From Cupriavidus necator (GTDB taxonomy: Bacteria; Pseudomonadota; Gammaproteobacteria; Burkholderiales; Burkholderiaceae), in assembly GCA_022041995.1 (NCBI GenBank), contig CP074381.1, positions 1,674,001 through 1,738,000 of the forward strand: a DNA stretch of 64,000 bases, in the 5' to 3' direction. Both the position numbers and the translations under genes were made by a program. The notes under the pieces were generated by a model. The model was not told the DNA's origin. It saw only the letters and a program-made list of their open reading frames with translations, and made no database searches. Every line of letters begins with the position of its first letter. The stretch's first letter is position 1. Below are positions 1 to 10,084 of the stretch, piece after piece.

Positions 1-1206
1 CTGTCCTATCACGAGAACTGGGAGAAGCAATGGAAGAGCCCGGAGCCCAGGCGTGAGTATGACGTGGTGATCGTCGGCGGCGGCGGGCACGGTCTCGCGA
101 CCGCGTACTACCTTGCGAAGGAGCACGGGATCACGAACGTCGCGGTGCTCGAGAAGGGCTGGATCGGCGGCGGCAATACCGCGCGCAACACGACGATCGT
201 CCGCTCGAACTATCTGTGGGATGAGTCCGCGGGGCTCTATGAAAAGGCGATGAAACTGTGGGAGGGGTTGTCGCAGGACCTGAACTACAACGTGATGTTC
301 AGCCAGCGCGGCGTGATGAACCTGGCCCACACGCTGCAGGACGTGCGCGATACCGAGCGCAGGGTGAACGCGAACCGCCTGAACGGCGTCGACGCGGAGT
401 TCCTGACGCCGCAGCAGATCAAGGAGATCGAACCGACGATCAACCTGAACAGCCGCTATCCCGTGCTTGGCGCGTCGATCCAGCGCCGTGCCGGCGTGGC
501 CCGGCACGACGCGGTCGCGTGGGGCTTCGCGCGAGGCGCCGATCGCGCCGGCGTAGACATCATCCAGAACTGCCAGGTGACCGGCATCCGCCGCGACCGC
601 GGCGCGGTCGTCGGCGTCGAGACGGTGAAGGGCTTCATCAAGGCGAAGAAGGTCGCGGTGGTCGCGGCCGGCAACACGTCGACACTCGCGGACATGGCCG
701 GCGTGCGTCTGCCGATCGAGAGCCATCCGCTGCAGGCGCTGGTGTCGGAGCCGATCAAGCCAGTCGTCAATTCGGTGATCATGTCGAACGCGGTGCACGC
801 GTACATCAGCCAGTCCGACAAGGGCGACCTGGTGATCGGCGCGGGCATCGACCAGTACACCGGCTTCGGCCAGCGTGGCAGCTTCCACATCATCGAGGGG
901 ACCTTGCAGGCAATCGTCGAAATGTTCCCGGTGTTCTCGCGTGTGCGGATGAACCGCCAGTGGGGCGGCATCGTCGACGTGTCGCCAGATGCCTGCCCGA
1001 TCATCAGCAAGACCGACGTGAAGGGCCTCTATTTCAACTGCGGCTGGGGCACGGGCGGCTTCAAGGCGACGCCGGGATCGGGCTGGGTATTCGCGCACAC
1101 GATCGCGCGCGACGAGCCGCATCCGCTGAACGCGCCATTCGCACTGGATCGCTTCTATACCGGCCACCTGATCGATGAGCACGGCGCTGCCGCCGTCGCG
1201 CACTGA
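1..1206 (+). CDS. soxB: Sarcosine oxidase subunit beta (5' end outside window)
   Basis: Flavoprotein beta subunit of heterotetrameric sarcosine oxidase, which oxidises sarcosine to glycine and passes the methyl group to tetrahydrofolate or releases it as formaldehyde. The frame is open from base 1 and about 401 residues are visible, so only a dozen or so N-terminal residues are missing compared with the usual length near 414. The dinucleotide-binding motif [10 protein letters not shown] lies at positions 64-93. The motif RHDAVAWG (about 505-528) contains the histidine that carries covalent FMN in this family. Closing FAD-domain motifs ([23 protein letters not shown]) are intact. It is the first visible gene of soxB-soxD-soxA-soxG. 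Identification is secure. Confidence 0.95.
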   Translation: MSYHENWEKQWKSPEPRREYDVVIVGGGGHGLATAYYLAKEHGITNVAVLEKGWIGGGNTARNTTIVRSNYLWDESAGLYEKAMKLWEGLSQDLNYNVMFSQRGVMNLAHTLQDVRDTERRVNANRLNGVDAEFLTPQQIKEIEPTINLNSRYPVLGASIQRRAGVARHDAVAWGFARGADRAGVDIIQNCQVTGIRRDRGAVVGVETVKGFIKAKKVAVVAAGNTSTLADMAGVRLPIESHPLQALVSEPIKPVVNSVIMSNAVHAYISQSDKGDLVIGAGIDQYTGFGQRGSFHIIEGTLQAIVEMFPVFSRVRMNRQWGGIVDVSPDACPIISKTDVKGLYFNCGWGTGGFKATPGSGWVFAHTIARDEPHPLNAPFALDRFYTGHLIDEHGAAAVAH

Positions 1207-1225
1207 ACGCCCCGAGGAGAAAGAA

Positions 1226-1522
1226 ATGTTGCTGATCGAATGTCCGTGGTGCGGCCCGCGCGCCGAATCAGAATTCTCGTGTGGCGGCGAGGCCGACATC
1301 GCGCGCCCGCTCGAAACCGACAAGCTGTCTGACCGCGAATGGGGAGACTACCTGTTCATGCGTACCAATACCCGCGGCATGCATCGCGAGCAATGGATCC
1401 ATGCCCAAGGCTGCCGCCGGTGGTTCAAGGTCGAGCGCGACACCGTCACCTACGACATCAAGGGCTACGAAACCTTCGTCCAGCCCACCGCCAACGCACC
1501 GCAGAAAGGGGCCAAGCAATGA
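1226..1522 (+). CDS. soxD: Sarcosine oxidase subunit delta
   Basis: Small zinc-binding delta subunit of sarcosine oxidase, 98 residues, normal for the family. The start at 1226 is chosen because GAGGAGA lies just upstream and the protein begins MLLIECPWCGPR. The zinc ligands known from the family are present as Cys6, Cys9, His59 and Cys63. Its stop overlaps the soxA start as ATGA, so translation is probably coupled. No anomaly seen. Confidence 0.95.
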   Translation: MLLIECPWCGPRAESEFSCGGEADIARPLETDKLSDREWGDYLFMRTNTRGMHREQWIHAQGCRRWFKVERDTVTYDIKGYETFVQPTANAPQKGAKQ

Positions 1523-4500
1523 GCCAGAAAGACCGTCTCGGCACGGGCGGCCGCATCAATCGCGGCCAGCCGCTGGCCTTCACGTTCAACGGACGCGCAT
1601 ATCAGGGCTACCAGGGCGACACGCTGGCTTCGGCGCTGCTCGCCAACGGCGTGCGCTTCGTCGCGCGCAGCTTCAAGTACCATCGTCCGCGCGGCATTAT
1701 GACCGCCGACGTCGCCGAGCCAAATGCCGTGGTGCAACTGGAACGCGGCGCGTACACCGTGCCGAATGCGCGCGCAACGGAGATTGAGTTGTATGAGGGA
1801 CTCGTCGCGACGAGCGTGAACGCGGAGCCGGACCTGGAGCGCGACCGCATGGCGGTTAACCAGAAGTTTGCACGCTTCATGCCGGCTGGCTTCTACTACA
1901 AGACCTTCATGTGGCCGCGCAAGATGTGGCCGAAGTATGAGGAGAAGATCCGCGAGGCGGCGGGCCTGGGCAAGGCGCCCACGACGCTGGACGCCGATCG
2001 CTACGACAAATGCTACGCGCATTGCGACGTGCTCGTGGTCGGCGGCGGCCCTGCCGGCCTTGCGGCCGCGCATGCGGCGGCAGAGACAGGCGCGCGCGTG
2101 ATCCTCGTCGACGACCAGCGGGAGCTCGGCGGCAGCCTGCTGTCCGGGCGGACCGAGATCAACGGCAAGGCCGCACTGCAGTGGGTTGGCGAGATCGAGA
2201 GCAAGCTGCGCAAGCTGCCGGACGTGACGATCCTGACGCGCAGCAACGCGTTCGGTTACCAGGACCACAATCTTGTCACCGTTACGCAACGCCTCACTGA
2301 CCACTTGTCTGTATCGATGCGTCATGGCTCGCGCGAGTTACTGTGGAAAATCCGCGCAAAACGGGTGATCCTCGCGACCGGCGCACACGAGCGACCGATC
2401 GTCTTCGGTAACAACGACCTGCCGGGCGTAATGATGGCGTCTGCGGTGTCGACCTACGTCCATCGCTACGGCGTGCTGCCAGGGCGTGACGCGGTCGTGT
2501 TTACGAACAACGATCGCGGCTATCAGGCGGCGCTCGACCTGAAGGCGTGCGGCGCCAAGGTGACGGTCGTCGATCCGCGCACCGCGACCAATGGCGCGCT
2601 GCCCGCCTTCGCGAAGCGGCAGGGCGTGACCGTCATGAACGGAGCGGTCGTGATAGCCGCGTCCGGCAAGCGGCAGGTCACGTCGGTCAAGGTGACCTCC
2701 TATGCGAACGGACAGGCAGGCGGCAAGGTGTCGACGATCCCTTGCGATCTCGTCGCCATGTCGGGCGGCCTGAGCCCGGTGCTTCACCTGTTCGCGCAGT
2801 CGGGCGGCAAGGCGCAGTGGAGCGATGAGAAGGTGTGCTTTGTGCCGGGCAAGTCGCTGCAGGCCGAGGTGAGCGTTGGTGCGGCGGCGGGGAGTTCGAC
2901 CTTGCGCTGGCGCTGCCGCTCGCACTGGAAGCGGGGGCCGAAGCGGCGAAAGCCGCCGGCTTCAGTACCGCAAAGCGGCTGGCCGCGCCGAAGGTCACGC
3001 CGGTCGCCGAGGGTGCCCTGCTGCCACTTTGGCTCGTCGGCAGCCGCGCGGCCGCGGCGCGCGGGCCGAAGCAGTTCGTCGACTTCCAGAACGACGTCGC
3101 TGCGTCGGACATCCTGCTCGCCGCGCGCGAAGGCTTCGAGTCGGTCGAACATGTCAAGCGCTACACCGCGATGGGCTTCGGTACCGACCAGGGCAAGCTC
3201 GGCAACATCAACGGGATGGCGATCCTGGCACAGGCGCTCGGCAAGTCGATACCCGAGACCGGCACGACCACCTTCCGCCCGAACTACACGCCGGTCACGT
3301 TCGGCACGTTCGCCGGGCGGGAAGTCGGCGACTTCCTTGACCCGGTCCGCAAGACCTGCATCCACGAATGGCACGTCGAGCATGGCGCGCTGTTCGAAGA
3401 CGTCGGCAACTGGAAGCGTCCATGGTACTTCCCGAAGAAGGGCGAGAACCTGCACGCGGCGGTGAAGCGCGAGTGCCTCGCGGTGCGCAACAGCGTCGGC
3501 ATCCTCGATGCGTCGACGCTCGGCAAGATCGACATCCAGGGCCCGGACGCGGTGACGCTGCTGAACTGGATGTACACCAACCCGTGGAACAAGCTTGAAG
3601 TCGGCAAGTGCCGTTATGGCCTGATGCTTGACGAGAACGGCATGGTCTTCGACGACGGCGTGACGGTGCGGCTCGGCGAGCAGCATTTCATGATGACGAC
3701 GACGACGGGCGGCGCCGCGCGCGTGCTGACCTGGCTGGAGCGCTGGCTGCAGACCGAATGGCCGCACATGAAGGTCCGGCTTTCATCGGTGACCGATCAC
3801 TGGGCGACGTTCGCGGTGGTCGGGCCGAACAGCCGCAAGGTGCTGCGCAAGGTCTGCGATGACATCGACTTCGCCAACGACGCGTTCCCGTTCATGAGCT
3901 ATCGGAACGGCACCGTCGCCGGCGCAAAGGCACGCGTGATGCGGATCAGCTTCTCGGGCGAGCTGGCGTACGAAGTGAACATTCCCGCGAACGCCGGCCG
4001 TGCCGTGTGGGAAGCGCTGATGGCCGCTGGCGCCGAGTTCGACATCACGCCGTACGGCACGGAAACGATGCACGTGCTGCGCGCGGAGAAGGGCTACATC
4101 ATCGTCGGCCAGGACACAGACGGTTCGGTCACGCCGTATGACCTCGGGATGGGAGGCGTCGTCGCGAAGTCGAAGGACTTCCTCGGCAAGCGCTCGCTGA
4201 CGCGCTCGGATACCGCGAAGGAAGGCCGCAAGCAGTTCGTCGGCCTGCTGACCGACGACGCGGAGTTCGTCCTGCCCGAGGGCGCTCAGATCCTCGCGCC
4301 GGGCACGCGCGTGTCGACGACCGAGCCAACGCCGATGATCGGCCATGTGACGTCGAGCTACTACAGTCCGATCCTGAAGCGTTCGATCGCGCTCGCCGTG
4401 GTGAAGGGCGGCCTGGGCAAGATGGGCCAGAGCGTTGCGATCCCGCTGGCCAATGGCCGGCGCGTGATGGCGAAGATCTCCAGCCCCGTTTTCTACGATA

Positions 4501-4529
4501 CCGAAGGAGTGCGCCAGAATGTGGAATGA
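1519..4529 (+). CDS. soxA: Sarcosine oxidase subunit alpha, interrupted by a one-base loss
   Basis: Large alpha subunit of sarcosine oxidase. The N-terminal part has a ferredoxin-like region (QGDTLASALLANGVRFVARS). An NAD-binding Rossmann motif follows (VLVVGGGPAGLAAAHAAAE, near residue 172). The C-terminal half is GcvT-like and folate-binding (LDASTLGKIDIQGPDAV; HVLRAEKGYIIVGQDTDG). The reading frame breaks in the G4 run at 2889-2892: before it the frame reads AEVSVGAAAG, and after it the -1 frame resumes with GEFDLALALPLALEAG, the expected continuation. Adding one base gives about 1003 residues, the normal length. No domain is missing, so a sequencing or assembly error is more likely than decay. 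It starts within ATGA of soxD and overlaps soxG by 11 bases. Confidence 0.9.
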
Positions 4530-5172
4530 AACGGGTAATGCTACGCCGGTCGCAGACATGCCGGCGACGGATGCGCGCCAGCGCGGCGTCCGACTCGAGT
4601 CGCCGTTCATCGGCGCGACCGATCTGCTGAACGCGCAGCAGGCGCGCGCATCGAAGCACTTCGTGATGCGCGAGCGCGCCTTCCTTGATCTCGTCAACGT
4701 GCGCGGCGATCTGTCCGATCCTGTATTCGTCGACGCGTTTGAGGGCGTGGTCGGGTGCTGTCCGCCAGCCGCCCCTAACACAGTCGCGCGCAGTACCAAC
4801 TATGACGTGCTGTGGCTCGGCCCCGACGAGTGGCTCGTGCGGTCGAACGGCCCCGTGCCGGCGGGCGTACTCGAGCCGAAGCTCGCTCAGGCGATCGCCG
4901 GAGCTTACGCGGCGGCGGTCGACGTCGGCAGCGGCTATACGGTCGTCGAGATCAGTGGGGGCCGCGTGCGCGACGTGCTGGCGCGCGGCTGCCCGCTCGA
5001 TCTGCATCCGCGCGTGCTCAAGCCGGGGCAGTGTTTGCAGAGCCACTACTTCAAGGCCTCGATCGTGCTCGTGCCGACCGGCGTCGACCGCTTCGAGATC
5101 GTGGTGCGCCGCAGTTTTGCCGATTACTTCTGCCGCATCATGCTCGACGCGGCGCAGCCGCTGACATCATGA
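4519..5172 (+). CDS. soxG: Sarcosine oxidase subunit gamma
   Basis: Gamma subunit of heterotetrameric sarcosine oxidase, 217 residues, related in fold to GcvT-type domains. Recognisable segments are LGPDEWLVR, DVGSGYTVVEISG and the closing RRSFADYFCRIMLDAA. The start MWNETGN lies inside the end of soxA and the stop overlaps the next ATG (ATGA), consistent with one translationally coupled operon. No frame problem is seen. Confidence 0.92.
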   Translation: MWNETGNATPVADMPATDARQRGVRLESPFIGATDLLNAQQARASKHFVMRERAFLDLVNVRGDLSDPVFVDAFEGVVGCCPPAAPNTVARSTNYDVLWLGPDEWLVRSNGPVPAGVLEPKLAQAIAGAYAAAVDVGSGYTVVEISGGRVRDVLARGCPLDLHPRVLKPGQCLQSHYFKASIVLVPTGVDRFEIVVRRSFADYFCRIMLDAAQPLTS

Positions 5173-5615
5173 AGCTCGTCGATAACGCGTTCAACGGACC
5201 ACTCGGTGCACTCGACGCGCCGCTCCTGCCGGGCAGGGGATGGAGCGTGTTCATCGATGCGTTGGCGGTGCCGGTGCGGATTGGCATCCATCCGCATGAG
5301 CACGACGCACCGCAGCCGCTCGTCATCGACGCACGACTCGGCTATCGTTGCGAGCCGCGCGAGGAAGGCGAGTGGATCGATTACGAGGGCTATTGTGCTC
5401 GCCTCGCCGCGTTTCTCGCGCACAAGCCGCATACTCGGCTGCTCGAGACGCTGGTGGCCGAAATCGCGGAGCTGTCGTTTCGCGAATGGCCGGCGCTCGA
5501 CACGCTGACGCTTGCCGTGCACAAGCCGAAGATCCGGCCTGGCACGCAACGCGTCGGTGTCGCACTCGAGTGGACACGCGCCGATTACCTGAGGCGCAGC
5601 GGGAAGGCGGGATAG
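5169..5615 (+). CDS. FolB-like dihydroneopterin aldolase family protein
   Basis: A 148-residue protein of the dihydroneopterin aldolase/FolB family, recognised from the segments VRIGIHPHE, IDYEGYCARLAAFL, HTRLLETLVAEIAEL and LTLAVHKPKI. The family acts in tetrahydrofolate biosynthesis. Translation starts at the ATGA overlap with soxG, so it belongs to the sarcosine oxidase operon. Since sarcosine oxidase uses THF as methyl acceptor, a dedicated enzyme that raises the folate pool is a reasonable inference. The protein may not be the housekeeping FolB of the cell, so no symbol is given. Confidence 0.8.
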   Translation: MKLVDNAFNGPLGALDAPLLPGRGWSVFIDALAVPVRIGIHPHEHDAPQPLVIDARLGYRCEPREEGEWIDYEGYCARLAAFLAHKPHTRLLETLVAEIAELSFREWPALDTLTLAVHKPKIRPGTQRVGVALEWTRADYLRRSGKAG

Positions 5616-5630
5616 TCGTTGCCCGAGCCG

Positions 5631-5657
5631 TGTCGGCGTTGTTCAAACGCGTGTCGG
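5631..5657 (+). promoter_or_regulatory. Candidate AraC-type site upstream of the porin
   Basis: Two direct TGTCGG hexamers at 5631-5636 and 5652-5657, exactly 21 bp apart (two helical turns), with TTCAAACGC in the spacer. TTGGACATAG follows at about 5660-5669 and may be the -35 region. The same arrangement occurs at 8656-8682 and 25109-25135. Direct repeats two turns apart are typical of AraC-family activators, and a GbdR-like regulator is encoded nearby. Binding is inferred. Confidence 0.55.
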
Positions 5658-5700
5658 TATTGGACATAGGCTTTCCCGTCTCGCGAACTACTCTCGAAGA

Positions 5701-5737
5701 CGCTGCCGCACATGCCGCGCCGACCGGCGCGGCAGCG
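5701..5737 (+). promoter_or_regulatory. Leader with two mutually exclusive hairpins
   Basis: CGCTGCCGC at 5701-5709 can pair perfectly with GCGGCAGCG at 5729-5737. The intervening TGCCGCGCC (5713-5721) pairs with GGCGCGGCA (5726-5734), and the two stems compete for the same 3' arm. The element ends 36 bases before the porin ATG. A close copy sits at the same spacing before fdhA, with a G-C to G-T change that keeps pairing. An RNA switch or a duplicated promoter are both possible. Confidence 0.45.
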
Positions 5738-5770
5738 GCGCGAGTCACGATAATACAAGGAGAGAATCCA

Positions 5771-6920
5771 ATGAAAATGGGAGCGACTGCGGGCCCGGCT
5801 CTGGCGCTGATGTTTTCCGCGTCCGCCTTTGCCCAAAGCGGCGTCACGCTGTACGGTGTGATCGACGAAGGCATCAACTATACGAATAACGTCGGCGGGC
5901 ATAGCCTGACCGAACTGGCAAGCGGCTTTGCGCAAGGCAGCCGTTGGGGCCTGAAGGGGACGGAGGATCTGGGCGGCGGCCTCAAGGCGTTGTTTCAGCT
6001 CGAGAACGGTTTCAATGCAAGCAACGGCAAGGCGGCACAGGGCGGGCTGATGTTCGGTCGGCAGGCCTACGTCGGGCTTTCCGACAATCAATGGGGGAGC
6101 GTCACGCTCGGGCGCCAGTATGATTCGGTGATCGACTATCTCGCGCCGACGACCGTTGCCGGCAATTGGGGGGAACCATGTTCGGCCACCCCTACGATAA
6201 CGACAACCTGATCTACTCGTTCCGCGTCAACAACACCGTCAAGTACACGAGTCCCTCGCTTGGCGGGTTCCAGTTCGGCGGCACCTACAGTTTCAGCAAC
6301 GACACCAACTTTGCCAACAACCGCCAGTACGGTGCGGGATGCAGTACGCGAACGGAGGCTTGTTGCTGGCTGCAGCCTATCTCCAGGCGGACAACCCGTC
6401 GGCGACGGCGGGGGGCGCCATCAATAACGGCGGCGACCAGAACTTCCTTGCCAAGCGTTTGCGCATCTTCGGAGCCGGCATCAACTACACGTTCGGCGCG
6501 GCGACGGCAGGCTTCGCTTACTCCAACTCGAATCTGACCGAACCGCTGTCCACTTCGTACATCTCCGGCTCGATCCTGCCGGCCAGCGGCACGTTGAACT
6601 CGCTCCGGTTCCAGAACCTGGAAGTAAATTTCAAGTATCAGTTCACGCCCGCCTTCTACGCGGGCGGGGCGTATACGCTCACCCTGGAAAACTTCAACGC
6701 GTCGTCGGGCGAGGCGAAGCCGAAAGTTCATTCCGTCGGCCTGATGGCGGACTACAGCTTCTCGAAGCGCACGGACGTCTATATCCAGGGTGCCTACCAG
6801 CATGTCGCCGGCGGCAAGACCGGCACCGCATTGGACATGGCTGACTTGCCCGGGGCGTCGAACGCTTCATCGACGTCGAATCAGTTCCAGGTCCGTGCGG
6901 CGATTCGCCACAAGTTCTAA
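5771..6920 (+). CDS. Outer-membrane porin (Gram-negative general porin type), two one-base losses
   Basis: Trimeric beta-barrel porin of the outer membrane. The start follows a strong AAGGAGAG ribosome site. The signal peptide MKMGATAGPALALMFSASAFA is cleaved before QSGVTLYGVIDEG, the usual first strand of Burkholderiaceae porins. SRWGLKGTEDLGGGLKALFQ and the terminal QVRAAIRHKF (C-terminal Phe) are hallmarks. The frame shifts at the G6 run 6168-6173 and again at 6336-6338. In both places one missing G explains the shift, and the repaired protein has about 383 residues. The position between the sarcosine oxidase and formaldehyde dehydrogenase genes suggests entry of betaine-type substrates, which is an inference. 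Confidence 0.88.
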
Positions 6921-6941
6921 ACCTGTTCCCTCCCGGCGGTC

Positions 6942-6969
6942 GCCACGAGTCGCGACAGCGACTCGTGGC
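6942..6969. terminator. Perfect hairpin between convergent genes
   Basis: GCCACGAGTCGC and GCGACTCGTGGC form a perfect 12-bp stem with a GACA loop, 21 bases after the porin stop and 44 bases before the stop of the converging MFS gene. No T tract follows on either strand. It may therefore be a bidirectional transcription barrier or an mRNA 3' end stabiliser rather than a classic terminator. Confidence 0.5.
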
Positions 6970-7013
6970 AGGCGGCCTGGACCGGCACTTCTCGCGAGAA
7001 CCGGACCTGCGCG

Positions 7014-8443
7014 TCAGGAGGACTTGTCCGCTACAGCGGGATAAAGCGCCGTCTCACCTGTTGCGTCCTCGGACGCCAGCGCTTCCAGTGCGACGCCACG
7101 GGTCTCGATACCCAGCACCCACACAGCGAGTGCCGCCACCGCGAACGACAGCGCGCCGAGCGTGAACACGCCGCCCTGTCCGAATACCGGTAACACCACG
7201 CCAACCACGTAGGGGCCGATCAGCGAGCCGATCCGCCCGACCGCCGAGGCGAAACCCGATCCCGTCGCACGCGAGCCGGTACCATACTGCTCCGGCGTGT
7301 AGGTGTATAGCACCGCCCACATGCCGAACAGGAAGAACTGCATCGCCAGGCCGGTGCCGACGAGCAGCGCGACACTGCCGCCATACAGCGCACTCTGGCC
7401 ATACAGGTACGCCATCATGCCGCCGCCGAGCAGCGACGCGATGCAGGTTGGCTTGCGCCCCCAGCGCTCGACGAGCCACGCTGCGCACAGGAAGCCCGGT
7501 ACGCCTCCGAGGGAGATCAGTACCGTGTAGTACACCGATTGCGTGACCGCAAAGCCGGCCTGCTGCAGCAGCGCGCCAAGCCAGGACGTCAGTCCGTAGA
7601 AGCCGAGCAGCGCGAAGAACCACAGTAGCCAGACCATCGTCGTGCGGCGGCGGTATGCGCCGCTCCAGATCTCGCGCAGCGCGCCGCGCCCGCGCACTGT
7701 CGCGGCCATTGGCTGCTGCGACGGTCGCGGCAGCATCGCGACGCCGGCCGAACGCATTACCCTGGCCTCGATGCCACGCATCACCGCGTCGGCCTCGGCG
7801 TGCCTGCCCGCATGCTCGAGCCAGCGCGGCGACTCGGGCACGATGCGGCGAACGATCAGCACGAACACGGCCGGGATCGCGAGCAGCGCGAACACGGTGC
7901 GCCAGCCGAACTGCGGCAGCACGAAGTAAGAGACAACCCCGCGGTGATAAAACCGAGCGGCCAGAAACCGTCCATCAGTGCGATCAGGCGGCCGCGATTC
8001 GCGGTGGGGACGAATTCGGACAACAGCGTTTGCGCGACCGGAAACTCCATGCCCATGCCGATGCCGAGCAATACGCGCCAGGCGATGAGCGCGTCGACGC
8101 TTTGCGCAGTCGAGCAAAGATACGACGCTATGCCCCACAGCACCATGCTCCACTGGAACACAGGTCGTCGTCCGAAGCGGTCCGCGAGCAGGCCGGCGAG
8201 CGCCGCGCCGACCACCATCCCGAAGAAGCTTGCGCTGGCGACGACGCCGGTCATTGCGGTGGACAGCCCGAACTCCTGCTTGATCGAGCCCAGTATGAAC
8301 GTCATGGTGGCGAGATCGACCGAGTCGAAGAAGAAGGCAATCGCGACGATGACGAAGATCAGCTTGTGGTAGCCGGAAAACGGCAGACGTTCGAGCCGCG
8401 CGGCGGCGTTCGAGCGCGTGGGTGAGGTGGTGGGAGTTGGCAT
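7014..8443 (-). CDS. MFS transporter, one-base loss
   Basis: Twelve-helix inner-membrane carrier of the major facilitator superfamily. The motif LADRFGRRPVFQ follows helix 2 and PESPRWLEHAGR follows helix 6, a signature of sugar-porter-like and organic-acid MFS carriers. The start MPTPTTSPTRS at 8443 has AAGGA upstream. The frame breaks at the C4 run 7937-7940 (G4 on the coding strand), where GFITAG should continue directly into VVSYFVLPQFGWR. One added base restores about 476 residues. It lies between the porin and fdhA, so a quaternary amine or a breakdown product is the likely substrate, but the sequence does not show which. Confidence 0.85.
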
Positions 8444-8540
8444 GGCGTCCTTGAAAAAATGAGGACCTCTTAGCGGGTTGCTTTCAGGCCCCAATCTTCA
8501 GTAGACGTGGTTATCGCCGCACGCTCTGGAGAATACCCGT

Positions 8541-8567
8541 CGCCGGTCTGTGCAAATCCGACATCGG
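8541..8567. promoter_or_regulatory. Weaker AraC-type site upstream of the MFS gene and fdhA
   Basis: CGCCGG at 8541-8546 and CATCGG at 8562-8567 are 21 bp apart, with TGTGCAAATCC in the centre. Spacing and centre match the sites at 8656 and 25109, but the hexamers are degenerate. It lies about 100 bases before the MFS start and 115 bases upstream of the stronger fdhA site. It could serve the divergent MFS gene. Confidence 0.35.
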
Positions 8568-8655
8568 CAGACCAGTGTCGGGGCGGTACCGCCCGGCTCG
8601 CGCGGTGGGCGCGCGCGGCGTACCCAATGCCGAGGTCGGAGCCGACGCTCACCGA

Positions 8656-8682
8656 TGTCGGCGCTGTGCAAGCGCCTGTCGG
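8656..8682 (+). promoter_or_regulatory. Candidate AraC-type site upstream of fdhA
   Basis: TGTCGG at 8656-8661 and 8677-8682, 21 bp apart, with CTGTGCAAGC in the spacer and TTTTGGACATAG immediately after. The whole segment to about 8770 aligns with 5631-5745 upstream of the porin, so promoter and leader appear to be copies of one module. Confidence 0.55.
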
Positions 8683-8725
8683 GTTTTGGACATAGCGGCC
8701 TGGTGTCCCGGAATACGCTCGAAGA

Positions 8726-8765
8726 CGCTGCCGCGCATGCCGCGCCGATCGGCGTGGCTGCGGCA
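8726..8765 (+). promoter_or_regulatory. Second copy of the hairpin leader, before fdhA
   Basis: CGCTGCCGC at 8726-8734 is identical to the upstream arm at 5701. GCCGCGCC (8739-8746) pairs with GGCGTGGC (8751-8758, one G-T pair). TGCCGC (8729-8734) can instead pair with GCGGCA (8760-8765). As in the porin copy, about 35 bases separate the hairpin from the ATG, with GGAGA between them. Confidence 0.45.
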
Positions 8766-8793
8766 CGATTCAACGAGACATGGAGACAATGCG

Positions 8794-9989
8794 ATGAGCA
8801 GCAACCGAGGTGTCGTATATCTTGGCCCGGGCCAGGTCGAGGTGCAGAAGATCGACTATCCGAAAATGGTCGATCCCAGCGGCCGGGCAATTGGCCACGG
8901 CGTGATCCTCAAGGTCGTCAGCACGAACATCTGCGGCTCGGACCAGCACATGGTGCGCGGCCGCACGACCGCACCGACCGGCCTCGTGCTCGGTCACGAG
9001 ATCACCGGCGAGGTCATCGAAATCGGCCGCGACGTCGAGACATTGAGGATCGGTGATCTGGTGTCGGTGCCGTTCAACGTCGCGTGCGGCCGCTGCGCGA
9101 TGTGCAAGGAGCAGCACACCGGCGTATGCCTGAGTGTCAACCCGTCGCGCGCGGGCGGGGCGTACGGCTATGTCGACATGGGCGGCTGGATCGGCGGGCA
9201 GTCCGAGTACGTGATGGTGCCGTATGCCGACTTCAACCTGCTGAGGTTCCCCGACCGCGACCAGGCGATGGCAAAGATCCGCGATCTCACCTGCCTGTCG
9301 GACATCCTGCCAACGGGCTATCACGGCGCCGTGACCGCGGGCGTGAAGCCGGGTCGACGGTCTACATCGCCGGCGCGGGCCCGGTCGGCATGGCGGCTGC
9401 CGCTTCGGCGCGCCTGCTCGGCGCGGCCTGCACGATCGTCGGCGACATGAACCCGGCGCGTCTCGCGCATGCGAAGGCGATGGGCTTTGAGGTCGTCGAT
9501 CTGTCGAAGGACGCGACCCTAGGCGAGCAGATCGCAGAGATTCTCGGCACGCCCGAGATCGACTCCGCTGTGGACTGCGTCGGCTTCGAAGCACACGGCC
9601 ACGGCTCGTCAGGCTATGTGGAGGAGGCGCCCGCCACCGTGCTCAATTCGCTGATGGAAATCACGCGGCCAGCCGGTGCGATCGGGATTCCGGGTCTCTA
9701 CGTGACCGACGATCCTGGCGCCAAGGAGGCTGCAGCGCAGCGCGGCAGCCTCAGTATCCGCTTTGGCCTCGGGTGGGCGAAGTCGCACTCTTTCCATACG
9801 GGTCAGACGCCCGTGCTTAAGTACAACCGCAACCTGATGCAGGCGATCCTGCACAATCGTTTGCCGATCGCGGAGATCGTCAATGTGTCGGTAATTTCGC
9901 TCGACCAGGCGCCGGAAGGCTACAAGCAGTTTGATGGCGGCGCGCCCCGCAAATTTGTCATCGATCCGCACGGGCTGATGGCGGCCTGA
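8794..9989 (+). CDS. fdhA: Glutathione-independent formaldehyde dehydrogenase, one-base loss
   Basis: Zinc-dependent, NAD-linked formaldehyde dehydrogenase of the medium-chain alcohol dehydrogenase family. It oxidises the formaldehyde released by demethylation to formate. Catalytic zinc motifs NICGSDQHMVRG and GHEITGEV and the structural-zinc cysteines CGRCAMCKEQHTGVC are present. The frame breaks at 9351-9353 after TAGVKPG. One added base continues into STVYIAGAGPVGMAAAASA, the NAD-binding fold, and gives 398 residues, the family length. The ATG at 8794 has GGAGA upstream. A strong terminator follows at 10011. Confidence 0.93.
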
Positions 9990-10010
9990 CCGGCCAGTCG
10001 GAAACGACAC

Positions 10011-10038
10011 GGGCGGCCTTTACCGGCCGCCCGTTTTT
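10011..10038 (+). terminator. Rho-independent terminator after fdhA
   Basis: GGGCGGCC (10011-10018) pairs with GGCCGCCC (10025-10032) and is followed by GTTTTT. It ends fdhA, 21 bases after its stop. Confidence 0.85.
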
Positions 10039-10084
10039 CGGTCCCTCGGCACAGCAGTGGTTCGCTGCCGCGCCGCCAGGCCGC

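Noticed and set aside
1519-4529. Programmed ribosomal frameshift in soxA
   Set aside because: No slippery heptamer with downstream pseudoknot was seen, the family is not known to use one, and many other genes here show the same one-base loss.
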